Numbered from the stretch's first letter, positions 1 through 5,799 are shown. The stretch is DNA of 5,821 nt from Chloroflexota bacterium (GCA_023392645.1 JAEVYR010000435.1:1-5821), one strand, 5' to 3'. The notes: generated by a model not told the origin, from the letters alone. Made by a program: numbers and translations.

Positions 1-475
1 GGACGCGCATCTCGCCCCGGGGCCGTGGCAGGGCGCCACCGGCCGGCTGATGCGCCAGTGGTTCGCCCGCGCCGGTTTCGACCCCGACCGCTTCTACGAC
101 GACTGGTATTTCACCAGCATCACGAAGTGCTTCCCCGGCAAGTCGGCCTCCGGCAACGGCGACCGGGCGCCGTCCGGGAAAGAGCGCGCGCTCTGCCGCC
201 CGCACCTCGACACCGAGCTGGCGCTGGTGCGGCCGCCGCTGATCCTCACGATGGGGCGACTCGCCGCCGAGGCGGTCATTCCCGGCGCGAGATCGCTCTC
301 GCTGAAGGACCTCGTCGGCACGGTTCGCACGGTCGAGCTGCCGCACGGCGAGGTACCGGTCGTGCCGCTGCCGCACCCCTCCGGCGTCGGCCGCTGGCTC
401 AACGATCCGGACAACCGCGCGCTCGTCGACCGGGCGATGGACGCGCTGGCCGAGCTCCGCTCGGTGCCGGCATGA
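1..475 (+). CDS. Uracil-DNA glycosylase superfamily protein, 3' part (5' end outside window)
   Basis: Enzymes of this superfamily (PF03167) excise uracil or other deaminated bases from DNA as the first step of base excision repair. The reading frame is open from base 2, so the gene starts upstream of the window; an internal ATG at 50 is not the likely start. About 157 residues are visible. They begin with APGPWQGATGRLMRQW, which matches the region following the family's N-terminal GxxPG active-site motif (that motif itself is missing here). Next comes YFTSITKCFPGK, then a GDRAPSGKE..C segment, and near the end the second active-site motif PHPSG (codons at about 371-385) followed by RWLNDPDNRAL. 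The two cysteines (in TKCFPG, and 22 residues later) sit where family 4-type enzymes carry two of their four iron-sulfur cluster ligands; the other two would lie in the missing part. The stop overlaps the next gene's start by ATGA, suggesting translational coupling. Superfamily is secure; subfamily and base specificity are not. Confidence 0.85.
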   Translation, partial: DAHLAPGPWQGATGRLMRQWFARAGFDPDRFYDDWYFTSITKCFPGKSASGNGDRAPSGKERALCRPHLDTELALVRPPLILTMGRLAAEAVIPGARSLSLKDLVGTVRTVELPHGEVPVVPLPHPSGVGRWLNDPDNRALVDRAMDALAELRSVPA

Positions 476-1275
476 TGCCCGAATCGATCCTCGACCGCCC
501 GGCCCCGCCGGCGGATCGCCGTATCCCCTACGGCAACGGCCCGCTCCAGTTCGCCGACCTGCGCCTGCCGGCTGGCGACGGACCGCACCCGTGCGCGATC
601 GCCATCCACGGCGGCTTCTGGCGCAACCGCTACGGGCTGGACTATCTCGGGCATCTCTGCGTCGCACTGGCCGCACGAGGCATCGCGACCTGGAACATCG
701 AATATCGCCGCCTCGGCGATCCGGGCGGCGGCTGGCCGGGCACATTCCACGACGTCGCCGCCGCGAGCCGGTATCTCGTCGATCACGCCACCGAGCTCGG
801 CGTCGACCCTGAGCGCGTGATCGCGATTGGCCATTCGGCCGGCGGGCACCTCGCGAGCTGGCTGGCGAGCCTGGAAAACGTCCCGGCGGACAGCGAGATC
901 GCGACCGCGCCGCTGGAGTTGCGAGGCGCGGTGCCGCTGGCCGGCGTGATGGATCTGGAGCGATGCTGGGAGCTGCACCTGAGCGACGACGTAGTCGTCG
1001 ATTTCCTCGGCGGGACGCCGGCGGAGGTACCGGAGCGCTACGCGGCCGCGTCCCCGGCGGCGCTGGCGCCCTCCCCCATTCCGCACCTGCTGGTGGATGG
1101 GACGTGGGACGAGAACGTGCCGATCGAGCTGAGCGAGCGGTACCAGCAAGCGGCGGCGGGCGGCACATCCGCCCTGCTGGCGCTGCCCCGGGCCGACCAC
1201 TTCGACGTCGTCAACCCCGACTCGCCCGCCTGGCCGGCGATCGAGAACGCGATCGTCCGCCTCGCCGGCGAGTGA
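472..1275 (+). CDS. Alpha/beta hydrolase (esterase / kynurenine-formamidase-like)
   Basis: This is a predicted soluble serine hydrolase of 267 residues, a normal size for a minimal alpha/beta hydrolase. The start was set at the ATG at 472, which overlaps the upstream TGA as ATGA; a second ATG follows at 475. The same frame is open further upstream, but that part lies over the glycosylase gene and is a shadow. Visible motifs are the oxyanion-hole HGGFW (residues 46-50), the nucleophile elbow GHSAGG (120-125, Ser122), a probable acid Asp213 in DGTWDENVP, and His243 in ADHFDVV near the C-terminus. These make a complete catalytic triad. HGGxW plus GHSAGG is typical of the esterase/lipase and kynurenine-formamidase-like groups, which cleave small esters or amides. 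There is no signal peptide or membrane segment, so it is probably cytoplasmic. No neighbour points to a substrate, and no tryptophan-catabolism genes are visible. There is no clear Shine-Dalgarno, consistent with coupling to the upstream gene. Confidence 0.88.
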   Translation: MMPESILDRPAPPADRRIPYGNGPLQFADLRLPAGDGPHPCAIAIHGGFWRNRYGLDYLGHLCVALAARGIATWNIEYRRLGDPGGGWPGTFHDVAAASRYLVDHATELGVDPERVIAIGHSAGGHLASWLASLENVPADSEIATAPLELRGAVPLAGVMDLERCWELHLSDDVVVDFLGGTPAEVPERYAAASPAALAPSPIPHLLVDGTWDENVPIELSERYQQAAAGGTSALLALPRADHFDVVNPDSPAWPAIENAIVRLAGE

Positions 1276-1312
1276 CCCATTGACGCGCACCAGATTCAGC
1301 CCGTCGCCCCGC

Positions 1313-1436
1313 GCCGAGGTGCGCGCATGCGTCGAAGATCGCAACGTCCGATTCCCGATCCCGAGACATGCCGGCATTCCAGGCCGGGGCGATCCCTCGG
1401 CTCAGCGTCGACGCATGCGCGTCTCGCCAGCTCGGC
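1313..1436. repeat. Imperfect nested palindrome in convergent intergenic region
   Basis: The 258-bp gap 1276-1533 lies between the 3' ends of two convergent genes and holds no convincing CDS. Within it, 1322-1335 and 1408-1421 are a perfect 14-bp inverted repeat. Each arm contains the self-palindrome CGCATGCG (1324-1331 and 1412-1419). Further complementary pairs nest with it: outside, GCCGAG at 1313-1318 with CTCGGC at 1431-1436; inside, GATCGC at 1337-1342 with GCGATC at 1389-1394; and an apical CCGGC (1371-1375) / GCCGG (1383-1387) with a 7-base loop. A transcript from either strand could fold into a long stem. There is no U-tract on either side, so a classical intrinsic terminator is not shown. 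It may be a bidirectional, U-less terminator or mRNA 3' stabiliser, a dispersed palindromic element, or a pair of protein-binding sites. The repeat is seen directly; its role is inference. Confidence 0.6.
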
Positions 1437-1533
1437 ACGACAATCGCTTCACGCTTGCACTGGAGCTCACGCCCTCGCTTGTCACCCGCACAGCATGGCC
1501 GGGGACAGATGTCCGCCCGTACCCCGCTGCGGC

Positions 1534-3009
1534 CTACGCGGTGGCGAAGCGGCCGACGACGTCCTCAACGTGGGCCCCTTCGAGGGTTTCGGTGAACATG
1601 CGGTAGTAGGCGACTTCCTCGCGGGTCCGCAGCGGCGGCTCGACTTGGTTCCGCTCGCGCGTGAACTCGGCGTCGGAAACGGTCTCCGCGACAGCCGCCT
1701 GGAGCGCATCGACGGCGCCCGAGCCATCCCCGAACTGCGCCTTCTTGCGCCAGAGCACGTCCTCCGGCAGCCAACCCTCGAACGCCTCGCGCAGCAGCCG
1801 CTTCTCGACCTCGCCGCCGTTGATCAGCTTCCATTCGGCCGGGATCGCGAACGCGGTCTCGATCATCGCCTTCGCGACGAACGGCATCCGCGCCACCAGC
1901 CCGTGCCGGGTGGTGGTGCGATCCACGCGCTGGAAACCGATGTTGTGCCCCTGCTCCAGCCCGTCGATCAGCGCGCGTTGCAGCGCGTCGGCATCGTCGA
2001 ACCGGGCGAGGTAGGCATAGCCGCCGAAAATCTCGTCGGCGCCCTCGCCACACAGCACGACGTCGACATGCCGCGCGGCGACCTCGGCCACAAAGTCGTT
2101 GGCGACCGCGCTGCGAACGAGCGATGGGTCGAAGTTCTCCAGCCCCTGGACGACCTCGGGCAACCGTTCCAGCGCCTCGGTTTCGGAATAGGTCAGCTCG
2201 AAATGCTCGGTACCGAGCGCCTCGGCGACCTCGCGCGCCGCGACGAGATCGGGCGCGCCCTCGGCCCCGACCGCGAAGGTCTTCAGCGTGCAGCCCCGGT
2301 CGCGGGCGATCCGCGCCGCGATGGCGGTGATGAGGCTCGAATCGAGACCTCCGGAGAGCAGCGCGCCGATCTCCCCCCCACCCCGCATCTGCCGGTCGAC
2401 GCTTTCGATCAGCGCCGCGCGGATGCGCTCGCGCGTCTGTTCGGGCGAGATGCTGTCCGGCGCGGGAGAGCGCGCCAGCTCCGGCGGCACCGCGTGCCCG
2501 AAGCGCTCCAGCCCACCTTCGGGCGTCCAGGTGTGTCCCGGCGGGAACCAGCCGACATCGGGAAGCCAGTCGTCGTCGAACGCGCCCAGCTCGGAGGCGA
2601 ACAGCGTCGTGTCACCGCGGCGGGCCCAGTAGAGCGGCCTGATTCCGAGCGGATCGCGAGCGGCGACGAAGCGGCCGTCTCCACCGGCGATCACCAGCGC
2701 GAACGCGCCATCGAGCGCGGCGAGTCCCTCCGGCCCCTTCAGCATGAACCAGCGCAGCGCCAGGTCGAGCCCCGGAGGGACGACCGGTCCCTCATCGTCG
2801 ATGCCGAACAGTTCGCCGTCGGCGGCCATGCGCAGGTCACGCACGCCACGCAACATCGGCGACTCGCCGGGCATCACGCGCGCACCCAGCCAGGCGTCGC
2901 CGACGATCCCGCTCGCCGCGCCACCGGGGCCGCGGTGTGCGAGCCGGTCGAGCATGCGGCTCGTGGTATCAACGTCGATCGGTCCATGGATGGCGACAAT
3001 ACCGCTCAT
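1534..3009 (-). CDS. asnB: Asparagine-synthetase-like protein with a Cys-less (MSGI) glutaminase domain
   Basis: AsnB-family enzymes adenylate aspartate with ATP in a C-terminal domain and amidate it with ammonia released from glutamine by an N-terminal Ntn-hydrolase domain. The predicted 491-residue protein is shorter than E. coli AsnB (about 554). The synthetase domain (about 190-440) looks intact: PP-loop SGGLDSS (219-225), CGEGADEIFGGY (320-331), RMPFVAK, KRLLREAF (403-410) and RKKAQFGDG (421-429). The N-terminal domain keeps the fold signatures HRGP (25-28), DPLGIRPLYW (119-128) and FASELGA (137-143). However, it begins Met-Ser-Gly-Ile instead of Met-Cys-Gly-Ile, so the catalytic cysteine is replaced by serine. 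The usual NGE glutamine-binding motif reads DGE (64-66), and HRGPDD reads HRGPGG. It may therefore use free ammonia or another amine, or be an Asn-synthetase paralogue acting on another carboxylate, as in the beta-lactam synthetase branch. The start is fixed by the MSGIV alignment and an AAGGAG 11 bases upstream. The stop is TAG. Confidence 0.9.
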   Translation of the reverse strand: MSGIVAIHGPIDVDTTSRMLDRLAHRGPGGAASGIVGDAWLGARVMPGESPMLRGVRDLRMAADGELFGIDDEGPVVPPGLDLALRWFMLKGPEGLAALDGAFALVIAGGDGRFVAARDPLGIRPLYWARRGDTTLFASELGAFDDDWLPDVGWFPPGHTWTPEGGLERFGHAVPPELARSPAPDSISPEQTRERIRAALIESVDRQMRGGGEIGALLSGGLDSSLITAIAARIARDRGCTLKTFAVGAEGAPDLVAAREVAEALGTEHFELTYSETEALERLPEVVQGLENFDPSLVRSAVANDFVAEVAARHVDVVLCGEGADEIFGGYAYLARFDDADALQRALIDGLEQGHNIGFQRVDRTTTRHGLVARMPFVAKAMIETAFAIPAEWKLINGGEVEKRLLREAFEGWLPEDVLWRKKAQFGDGSGAVDALQAAVAETVSDAEFTRERNQVEPPLRTREEVAYYRMFTETLEGAHVEDVVGRFATA

Positions 3010-3020
3010 TGCGAAGGGGG

Positions 3021-3026
3021 CTCCTT
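3021..3026 (-). promoter_or_regulatory. Ribosome binding site of the asparagine-synthetase-like gene
   Basis: On the minus strand the sequence AAGGAG ends 11 bases before the ATG at 3009-3007. It is a near-consensus Shine-Dalgarno with a somewhat long spacer. It supports the MSGI start, and so supports the serine at position 2 being the true N-terminus. Confidence 0.6.
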
Positions 3027-3053
3027 GCGGGAGTGTGGGCGCGCAGGCACGCC

Positions 3054-3079
3054 AGGATAGTGGTAACCGCGTGGGTCAA
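3054..3079 (-). promoter_or_regulatory. Weak candidate promoter for the asparagine-synthetase-like gene
   Basis: On the minus strand a TTGACC (3079-3074) is followed by TATCCT (3059-3054), about 45 bases upstream of the start codon. Both hexamers resemble sigma-70-type -35 and -10 boxes, but the 14-base spacer is shorter than the usual 16-18, so this is tentative. The 145-bp gap 3010-3154 otherwise holds no gene. It contains a small dyad (CACCGC at 3099-3104 with GCGGTG at 3118-3123) and a repeated 10-mer. Confidence 0.25.
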
Positions 3080-3135
3080 CCGGGCATCATCGCACAGGCA
3101 CCGCACGAGCGCTGCCAGCGGTGATACCGGGCATC
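3079..3135. repeat. Direct repeat ACCGGGCATC, two copies
   Basis: The 10-mer ACCGGGCATC occurs at 3079-3088 and again at 3126-3135, with start positions 47 bases apart, in the short gap upstream of the asparagine-synthetase-like gene. The first copy abuts the candidate -35 box. It could be a paired regulator site, but a chance match in GC-rich DNA is also plausible. Confidence 0.3.
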
Positions 3136-3154
3136 GGGACGGTCGGGCCCGCGA

Positions 3155-3751
3155 TCAGACGGCGACGGCGGCCGCCTCGTGGGCGCGACGCATCGCGACG
3201 TGGGTCGCGATCTCGGCCAGCATCGCCTCGGCGCGGGCACGGGTGCGCTCGTCGGTGATCTCGCCAGCGTCGCCGAACGCGTCGCGGGAGACCGTGACGA
3301 CGGTCGGGACGAGGCTGCCGCGCATGCTCCGGATCGATGTTTGCAGCGTGTTGACGGCGTTGATCGCGCTCGGACCGCCGTAGGACGCCAGCCCGACCGG
3401 CCGGCCGGCGAAATGGCTGCCCGGCGCGCCGTTGCCGGCGTAGAGCGAGTCCAGCACGTTCTTGATCGCGCCGGACATCGAGCCGTGGTAGGTCGGCGAG
3501 CAGATCAGGTAGGCATCGGCCTCGGCCACCCGCGCGATCAGGCGCCGCAGCGTCTCGGGCTGCTCCTCCAGCGGGATATCGTCGTTGTAAACGGGCAGCG
3601 CGAGATCGTGAACGCTGGCGACCTCGACCGCGATGCCGTGATCGGCGGCGGTGGCAAGGATCGCCTGCATCGCCTGGAACGTGCGCGAGGTGGCGCGGAC
3701 ACTGCCGCCGATGGCGAGCAGGCGGATCGGAGGCTGGTGGTCAGGAAGCAT
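3155..3751 (-). CDS. NADPH-dependent FMN reductase family flavoprotein
   Basis: Members of this flavodoxin-like family (PF03358) bind FMN and use NAD(P)H to reduce flavin, quinones, azo dyes or metal ions. The 198-residue length is typical. After a short N-terminus, strand beta-1 leads into the FMN-phosphate loop GGSVRATSRT (15-24). The mid-protein motif SPTYHGSMSGAIKNVLD (85-101) is the family's characteristic flavin-contacting segment (commonly P.Y.gS.pg.lKN.lD). A third flavin-side loop, SYGGPSAINAVNTLQ, spans 123-137. The C-terminus is an Ala/Arg/Glu-rich helix. There is no signal peptide or membrane segment, so a cytoplasmic enzyme is expected. The start is supported by GAGGGA nine bases upstream. 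The sequence does not say whether it acts as an SsuE-type flavin reductase for a monooxygenase, a quinone/azo reductase or a chromate reductase; no partner monooxygenase is in the window. Gaps of 145 and 270 bp to same-strand neighbours argue for its own transcription unit. Confidence 0.9.
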   Translation of the reverse strand: MLPDHQPPIRLLAIGGSVRATSRTFQAMQAILATAADHGIAVEVASVHDLALPVYNDDIPLEEQPETLRRLIARVAEADAYLICSPTYHGSMSGAIKNVLDSLYAGNGAPGSHFAGRPVGLASYGGPSAINAVNTLQTSIRSMRGSLVPTVVTVSRDAFGDAGEITDERTRARAEAMLAEIATHVAMRRAHEAAAVAV

Positions 3752-3760
3752 GGAATTGGG

Positions 3761-3766
3761 TCCCTC
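3761..3766 (-). promoter_or_regulatory. Ribosome binding site of the FMN reductase family gene
   Basis: GAGGGA on the minus strand lies nine bases before the ATG at 3751-3749. The spacing is good and it supports the chosen start codon. Confidence 0.5.
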
Positions 3767-3839
3767 GGGGGTTGAAACGGTCGCGAGCGACCTCGCCGGA
3801 GGAGCGCCGGGCGGGTCATCGCGGAAATCTGCTTCCCAA

Positions 3840-3851
3840 AGTATAGCGCTA
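3840..3851 (-). promoter_or_regulatory. Candidate -10 box with overlapping 8-bp palindrome, FMN reductase promoter
   Basis: On the minus strand TATACT (3845-3840) is one base from the TATAAT consensus and stands out as an AT-rich island in GC-rich DNA, about 90 bases upstream of the flavoprotein start. No good -35 hexamer lies 16-18 bases further up, so activator dependence or a divergent sigma site is possible. The perfect palindrome TAGCGCTA (3844-3851) overlaps the upstream edge of the -10 box, a position where a repressor could act. The -10 resemblance and palindrome are seen; regulation is inference. Confidence 0.4.
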
Positions 3852-3862
3852 AACGCCGCGAG

Positions 3863-3941
3863 GCCGATGAACGCCCTGTATCGGCGACTTGCCCGCGCAC
3901 CCGCCTTCCGGTGCAGGCCGGGTTCGCCGCGGGCAATGCCG
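3863..3941 (-). terminator. Strong hairpins downstream of the dehydratase gene, possible U-less terminator
   Basis: The region after the dehydratase stop (4022) holds a long stem. TTGCCCGCG (3889-3897) pairs perfectly with CGCGGGCAA (3928-3936). It continues inward with ACCCG (3899-3903) / CGGGT (3919-3923) and CCT/AGG, and outward with CGGC (3882-3885) / GCCG (3938-3941). An adjacent 6-bp hairpin, GCCGAT (3863-3868) / ATCGGC (3880-3885), shares bases with the outer stem. No U-run follows on either strand. The position between the dehydratase stop and the flavoprotein -10 box fits a termination or mRNA 3'-end role. The rest of the 270-bp gap (3942-4021) shows no gene. Confidence 0.4.
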
Positions 3942-4021
3942 CCAGTGATGAGGGCAAACCAGCCAGTTCACCCCACGTCAGCGTCACCACGCGCATCACG
4001 TGTCCGTTTCGGGACCCGCGA

Positions 4022-5746
4022 TCAGAATTTCGGCTGCTCGGTTGCTTCGACGGGGTCGGCACCGACGAGGAAGTCGAAATCGCACCCCGCCGGGGCCTGG
4101 GTGACGTGGTCGAGGTAGAGCCGACCGTAGCCGCGCCTGAACGCCGGCTCCGGCGGTTGCCATGCCGCCCGGCGGCGCTCAAGCTCGGCCTCGTCGACGT
4201 GGAGGTGAATGCGGCGGTTCGGCACATCGAGCTCGATCTCGTCGCCGTCGCGCACCAGCGCCAGCGGGCCGCCGACCGCGCTCTCCGGCGCGACGTGGAG
4301 CACGATCGTCCCGAACGCGGTGCCGCTCATGCGCGCGTCCGAGATGCGGACCATGTCGCGCACCCCCTGTTTCAACAGCTTGCCGGGCACCGGGAAGTTG
4401 CCGACCTCCGGCATGCCGGGTCCGCCGACCGGCCCGACGTGTTGCAACACCAGCACATCGTCCGGCGTGACGTCGAGATCGGGCGCGTCGATGCGAGCGC
4501 GGAGGTCGTCCATGTCGCGGAAGACCACGGCGCGGCCCCGGTGCGTCAACAGCTCGGGCGTCGCCGCCGCGTGCTTGATCACCGCGCCGTCCGGAGCGAG
4601 GTTGCCGCGCAGCACGGCGGTGCCTCCCTCCGGCTGGATCGGGTTGTCGAGCGTCCGGATGATGTCGGGGTCCACGATCCCGGCGCCGGCGACGTTCTCG
4701 GCGAGCGTCTTTCCCGTGATCGTGAGCGCGTCGCCGTGCAGCAGCGGCAGGAGCTCCCGCATCACGGCGGGGATGCCGCCGGCCTCGAAGAGATCCTCCA
4801 TCTGGTACTTGCCGGCCGGGCGCATGTTGGCGATCAGCGGCGTGCGCCGGCTGATCTCGTCGAAGAGCTCCAGCGGCAGCTCGATGCCGAGCCGCCCGGC
4901 AATGGCCGGCAGATGGACGATGGCGTTGGTGCTGCCGCCGAGCGCGCTGAACAGCGTGATCGCGTTTTCGAACGCCTCCCGCGTCATGATGGACGACGGC
5001 CGGACGCCCTCCCGGGCGAGATCGACGATCCGCCGTCCGGCGGCAGTGGCGAGACGACGGCGGCGCATATCCGGCGCGGGGATGGCGCCGTTGCCGGGCA
5101 TGGCGATGCCGAGCGCCTCGATCAGCGAGTTCATCGTCGAGGCGGTGCCCATCACCATGCAGTGCCCGGCGCTGCGGACGATACCGTCCTCGATGTCCTT
5201 GTAGGTGGCGTCGTCGAGGGTGCCGGCGCGGTGCTCGGCGGTAAGGCGGCGGCAATCGGTGCAGGCGCCGAGGGTCTGGCCGCGGAAGTGGCCGTTGAGC
5301 ATCGGGCCGCCGCTGACGACGATGGCGGGGAGGTCGGCGCTGGCGAGCCCCATCAGCGCGGCCGGAGTGGTCTTGTCGCAGTTGACGAGCAGGATCACGC
5401 CGTCGAGCGGCTGGGCACGGATCATCTCCTCGGTGTCCATCGCGGCGAGGTTGCGGTAGAGCATCGAGGTCGGGCTGAGGAAGATCTCGCCGAGGGAGAT
5501 GGTCGGGAACTCGAGCGGGAAGCCGCCGGCCTGCCAGACGCCGCGCTTGACCGCCTCGGCGAGGTCAGTCAGGTTGGCGTTGCAGTTGTTGAGCTCGCTG
5601 GCGGTGTTGCAGATGCCGATCACCGGGCGGGCCATGTCGGTGTCGTCGAAGCCCATCGCCTTGGTAAAGGCGCGATGGGTGAACCCCGCCACGCCGCCCT
5701 CGCCGAAAAACGTGCCGCTGCGGCTCTTCGCTTCCTCATTCGTCAT
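4022..5746 (-). CDS. IlvD/Edd family dehydratase, probable sugar-acid (pentonate/hexonate) dehydratase
   Basis: Enzymes of this family use a [2Fe-2S] cluster and Mg2+ to dehydrate 2,3-dihydroxy acids to 2-keto-3-deoxy acids. The predicted 574-residue protein carries all expected features. Cluster ligands are Cys55 (ELNNCN), Cys123 (NCDKTTP) and Cys196 (GHCMVMGTASTM). Metal-site residues are Glu87 (SLGE), Asp124, Lys125 and Glu447 (GMPEVGN). The catalytic Ser474 lies in ISDARMSGTAFGT. From memory of the Rhizobium leguminosarum L-arabinonate dehydratase (Cys59, Cys127, Cys200, Ser480), these sit at constant offsets of four and then six residues. The SDARMSGTA..T..LH..PE...GGPLALV block is typical of the sugar-acid subgroup rather than of branched-chain biosynthetic IlvD, so arabinonate, xylonate, galactonate or fuconate are candidate substrates. 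Automated pipelines may still label it dihydroxy-acid dehydratase. No sugar dehydrogenase, transporter or aldolase gene is in the window. The start ATG is preceded by AGGGGGA. Confidence 0.9.
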   Translation of the reverse strand: MTNEEAKSRSGTFFGEGGVAGFTHRAFTKAMGFDDTDMARPVIGICNTASELNNCNANLTDLAEAVKRGVWQAGGFPLEFPTISLGEIFLSPTSMLYRNLAAMDTEEMIRAQPLDGVILLVNCDKTTPAALMGLASADLPAIVVSGGPMLNGHFRGQTLGACTDCRRLTAEHRAGTLDDATYKDIEDGIVRSAGHCMVMGTASTMNSLIEALGIAMPGNGAIPAPDMRRRRLATAAGRRIVDLAREGVRPSSIMTREAFENAITLFSALGGSTNAIVHLPAIAGRLGIELPLELFDEISRRTPLIANMRPAGKYQMEDLFEAGGIPAVMRELLPLLHGDALTITGKTLAENVAGAGIVDPDIIRTLDNPIQPEGGTAVLRGNLAPDGAVIKHAAATPELLTHRGRAVVFRDMDDLRARIDAPDLDVTPDDVLVLQHVGPVGGPGMPEVGNFPVPGKLLKQGVRDMVRISDARMSGTAFGTIVLHVAPESAVGGPLALVRDGDEIELDVPNRRIHLHVDEAELERRRAAWQPPEPAFRRGYGRLYLDHVTQAPAGCDFDFLVGADPVEATEQPKF

Positions 5747-5750
5747 GAAG

Positions 5751-5757
5751 TCCCCCT
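5751..5757 (-). promoter_or_regulatory. Ribosome binding site of the dehydratase gene
   Basis: AGGGGGA on the minus strand ends four bases before the ATG at 5746-5744. It is G-rich rather than the consensus GGAGG and rather close, but it agrees with the start inferred from the family N-terminus. Confidence 0.4.
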
Positions 5758-5769
5758 GCCGCCGTGCCG

Positions 5770-5799
5770 CTCGTCATGCCGCCCCAGGGGCGGCACGAG
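5770..5799. other. GC-rich hairpin in the 5' leader region of the dehydratase gene
   Basis: TGCCGCCC (5777-5784) and GGGCGGCA (5788-5795) form a perfect 8-bp stem with a 3-base loop. CTCG (5770-5773) / CGAG (5796-5799) extends it across a 3-base bulge (TCA). The hairpin lies 23 bases upstream of the dehydratase ATG. The right arm is also complementary to TGCCGCC at 5757-5763 and to GTGCCGC at 5764-5770, so alternative pairings exist. No U-tract follows on either strand. It could be a leader RNA structure, an operator, or the terminator of a gene to the right of the window. Confidence 0.45.

Noticed and set aside
25..471. N-terminal extension of the hydrolase frame back to the ATG at 25
   Set aside because: It overlaps the glycosylase gene in another frame, and its translation is an Arg/Ala-rich shadow. 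The hydrolase domain starts properly after the ATG at 472.
94..1377. A 427-codon minus-strand frame opposite the glycosylase and hydrolase genes
   Set aside because: The translation is low-complexity and Arg/Ala/Gly-rich, and spans two real genes on the other strand; it is a GC-bias shadow.
1503..1514. Small dyad GGACA-GA-TGTCC just after the asparagine-synthetase-like gene stop
   Set aside because: The stem is only 5 bp with a 2-base spacer and no U-tract; too weak to call a terminator.
1327..3060. A 577-codon open frame on the + strand covering the whole asparagine-synthetase-like gene
   Set aside because: It is exactly antisense to a gene with clear family motifs, its translation is rich in Arg/Gly/Ala/Leu and shows no recognisable domain. 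Long antisense frames are expected at this GC content.
3099..3123. Dyad CACCGC/GCGGTG downstream of the flavoprotein gene
   Set aside because: A 6-bp stem with a 13-base loop and no U-run; common in GC-rich DNA and not enough for a terminator call.
3779..3792. Short hairpin GGTCG/CGACC in the flavoprotein gene leader
   Set aside because: A 5-bp stem with a tetraloop is readily found by chance here, and no alternative structure or conserved motif supports a riboswitch.
3538..4227. A 229-codon minus-strand frame crossing the gap between the flavoprotein and dehydratase genes
   Set aside because: Both ends lie out of frame inside real genes, and the translation is Ser/Arg-rich with no motif. 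The gap segment alone gives no supported small protein.
4179..5255. A 358-codon minus-strand frame inside the dehydratase gene
   Set aside because: It is the same strand in another frame of a gene with full active-site motifs, and its translation is Arg/His/Ala-rich with no domain.
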